From positions 1-64,000 of the forward strand of contig NZ_BBIU01000008.1 in NCBI RefSeq assembly GCF_000730645.1: a stretch of 64,000 nucleotides of DNA. The letters run 5' to 3'. Both the position numbers and the translations under genes were made by a program. Below are positions 62,410-64,000 of this stretch, in pieces (the first letter of the stretch is position 1; each line of letters begins with the position of its first letter). The notes beneath the pieces are model-generated. The model did not search any database, was not told where the DNA came from, and saw only the letters and a list, made by a program, of their open reading frames with translations. This stretch comes from Pseudomonas parafulva NBRC 16636 = DSM 17004. GTDB taxonomy: Bacteria; Pseudomonadota; Gammaproteobacteria; Pseudomonadales; Pseudomonadaceae.

Positions 62410-62979
62410 ATGCGCCACGAATTCAGTGAAGTGCTCAACGACCTGGTGGACTACTTTCTGCTCGGGGATATCCAGCTGCTTGAGCGCTTCAAGCAGGACC
62501 ATGCGCTGCCAGATGACCTGGCCTACGCGTTCACCCACAACGACTCCGGCGACCAGGCGGTGCGCGAGGGCGTGGTGTTGCCAGTTGCAGGGGTAGAAAA
62601 CCTGCCCTACCACATTCTGTTCACCCTCGAGGGCGAGACACCGGCCTTGCGCATGCCGGGCAGCCGCCTGAAGCATCAACGCGATGGCTACGTGGTACGG
62701 GTCGAACACGGCGCGCTGATGCTGTACACCTGGCGTATCCTGCAGCACTTCACCGCCAAGACACTCGGCGACCTGATAGCGCGCTATCAGGCCCCAGGCC
62801 GCCCCATGATCGAAGTGGCAAACGGCTGGTACGGTGTAGAGGTACTGGCCGGGGCACTGGTCCGCGACGGGTTGTACGAGCCGGCCTTCGAGTTCGTCCT
62901 CACCCGGCGCTGGAGCCGCGGCGAAGCCACGACCGTGGACACCCGCTACAGCTTCAGCCTGCGGGGCTACTTCGACTGA
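62410..62979 (+). CDS. Conserved hypothetical protein divergent from the HDO operon
   Basis: 189 residues from the ATG at 62410 with AAGGAAAA upstream. A soluble protein with an N-terminal helical part (EVLNDLVDYFLLGDIQLLERF) and a beta-rich rest; no signal peptide and no motif I recognise. It shares the 108-bp intergenic region and the direct repeat with the hemolysin-like operon and could be co-controlled. Six bases separate its stop from the convergent hydrolase-like gene. Confidence 0.7.
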   Translation: MRHEFSEVLNDLVDYFLLGDIQLLERFKQDHALPDDLAYAFTHNDSGDQAVREGVVLPVAGVENLPYHILFTLEGETPALRMPGSRLKHQRDGYVVRVEHGALMLYTWRILQHFTAKTLGDLIARYQAPGRPMIEVANGWYGVEVLAGALVRDGLYEPAFEFVLTRRWSRGEATTVDTRYSFSLRGYFD

Positions 62980-62985
62980 CTCCAC

Positions 62986-63912
62986 CTACTCGTTGACCAG
63001 GCGCTGCAGTACCCCGCCTTCATGACGCGCCAGAATGCGCAGCAACTGGTCCACCAGCGCGCGGTCCGGCGCATCCAGGTGGAAGTGGTGCCCGCCCGGG
63101 TGCCAGGACACTTTGGCCTGGCTGGGCAATGCGGCTTCGCGCCGGCCGAAGGCTTCACCGCTGAAGGCGCCCTGGCGGCCGAACAACAGGTACAACGGGC
63201 AGCGGATCTGGGCGAGCAGGTCGCACGCCTCGCGCTCGGTCAGCGGCATGGGCTCGGGGAGCACCAGCCGAGGATCGTGCCGCCAGCAGTAACCCTCGTT
63301 CAGTTGCAGCAAGTCGCGCAGGGCCAGCAGCCGGGCGGAGGCTTCGGACAGGCCGGTGTCCAGGCGCTCGCGGCGCTGGGCCAGGGCGGTGTCCAGGTCG
63401 TCGAAACGCTGCACGTCACGCTCGCTGAAACCCTGCAGCTGGCTGCGCTGCACCATGCGCTTGAGGCGGTAGGCCCGGGCCAGGTGCTGAACCCGGTCAT
63501 GCTCGGCCACCGTGAACGGTGCGCCCATGCCGTCGAGAAAGGTCATGCTGACAATGGCGCTGGTCATGGCGGCCAGCAGCGAGGCCACGCCGGTGCCCAT
63601 GCCATGGGCCAGTACGTGAAACTGCCCCAGGCCCAGGCTTTCAGCCACGGCCAGCATGTCTTCGGCGTGTTCCCACAGGTAATAGCCGCTGTCGTGTCGA
63701 CGGTGGTCGGAGCGCCCGTGCCCGACCATGTCGGGGGCGACCACGAAGCAGCCATCAAGCATGGGCGCCAGGCGCTCGAACGAGGCCGCGTTGTCGAGCC
63801 AGCCGTGCAATGCCAGCACGGGGATGCCGTCTTCCGGCCCCCAGCACCGCACCGCGATTTCGATGCCGTGGAGGTCCAGGGGGTGATCCTTGGGTGTGGA
63901 TGATGATCGCAT
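62986..63912 (-). CDS. Alpha/beta-hydrolase-fold protein lacking the nucleophile serine
   Basis: 308 residues from the ATG at 63912 (AGGAAG upstream); an ATG at 63975 with AGGAG four bases away is an alternative. Oxyanion region LALHGWLDN and DMVGHGRSDH are typical, as is the late PGGHHFHLDAPD His. The nucleophile elbow reads VLAHGMGTG, with Gly104 where esterases have Ser (GHSMGG). The usual acid position is also unorthodox (LLFGRQGAFS). It may be a non-catalytic binding protein or use different chemistry. Its upstream region reaches the window end. Confidence 0.8.
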   Translation of the reverse strand: MRSSSTPKDHPLDLHGIEIAVRCWGPEDGIPVLALHGWLDNAASFERLAPMLDGCFVVAPDMVGHGRSDHRRHDSGYYLWEHAEDMLAVAESLGLGQFHVLAHGMGTGVASLLAAMTSAIVSMTFLDGMGAPFTVAEHDRVQHLARAYRLKRMVQRSQLQGFSERDVQRFDDLDTALAQRRERLDTGLSEASARLLALRDLLQLNEGYCWRHDPRLVLPEPMPLTEREACDLLAQIRCPLYLLFGRQGAFSGEAFGRREAALPSQAKVSWHPGGHHFHLDAPDRALVDQLLRILARHEGGVLQRLVNE

Positions 63913-64000
63913 GGGTACGCTTCCTGACATGATGCCTGGTACGACCGCTCCAGGCCGAATACGCCACCGTGGCATTCGACTCCTGTCGCCAGCGGCAACC

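Overview
The window is typical high-GC Pseudomonas chromosome, most likely from the P. putida group. The evidence is the near-identity I recognise between the protein at 22987-24396 and the P. putida L-DOPA decarboxylase, the fused dehydroshikimate dehydratase QuiC, the density of LysR/MocR/IclR regulators paired with transporters, and the GGAG-type ribosome binding sites. I see no tRNA, rRNA, insertion sequence, prophage or CRISPR array. The window starts inside the 3' end of a gene and ends upstream of an alpha/beta-hydrolase-like gene.

Layout. 0-16.9 kb holds small catabolic/transport modules: a hexuronate-type MFS transporter; an MHS transporter, M20 amidohydrolase and HDAC-like amidohydrolase operon under a divergent LysR; a LysR/MFS pair; and assorted GST, GNAT, SDR, DUF1543, chemoreceptor and small hypothetical genes. 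17-23 kb holds an aldo-keto reductase, a lipoprotein, a chorismate mutase, and divergent quiC and shikimate-type transporter genes that share a PcaR-like motif. 23-31.7 kb holds DOPA decarboxylase and a benE-like / DAO-like / ridA / threonine-synthase-like / glyA operon, divergent from a MocR regulator, with palindromic repeats in between. 31.7-37.6 kb holds a LysR, a YebC paralogue, Tam, and a GABA-permease-like gene with a second MocR regulator. 37.7-42.5 kb holds an IclR gene flanked by an isomerase/Gfo-Idh operon and a KstD-like flavoprotein. Both targets carry the same TGGAA-N5-TTCC inverted repeat.

42.4-50 kb is a complete carotenoid island (crtE, idi2, crtX, crtY, crtI, crtB, crtZ). 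It is predicted to make zeaxanthin glucosides from IPP/DMAPP. Its genes overlap tightly. A strong inverted repeat between the divergent crtE and idi genes resembles operators of the B12-dependent photoreceptor regulators LitR/CarH. 50-56.6 kb holds LysR/MFS, an 8-oxoguanine-deaminase-type amidohydrolase, GNAT, heme oxygenase, LysR and VOC genes.

56.6-62.3 kb is the best candidate for an undescribed system. It is one leftward operon of six overlapping or closely spaced genes: a 'thermostable hemolysin' family protein (which looks like an acyltransferase fold), an acyl-AMP/CoA ligase, a heme-oxygenase-like diiron oxidase with an UndA-like ligand pattern, a short-chain dehydrogenase, and a QseB/QseC-type response regulator and sensor kinase. 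A perfect 9-bp direct repeat with 11-bp period sits at the -35 position of its promoter, which suggests autoregulation by the encoded response regulator. I infer a fatty-acid-derived metabolite or signal pathway with its own sensor.
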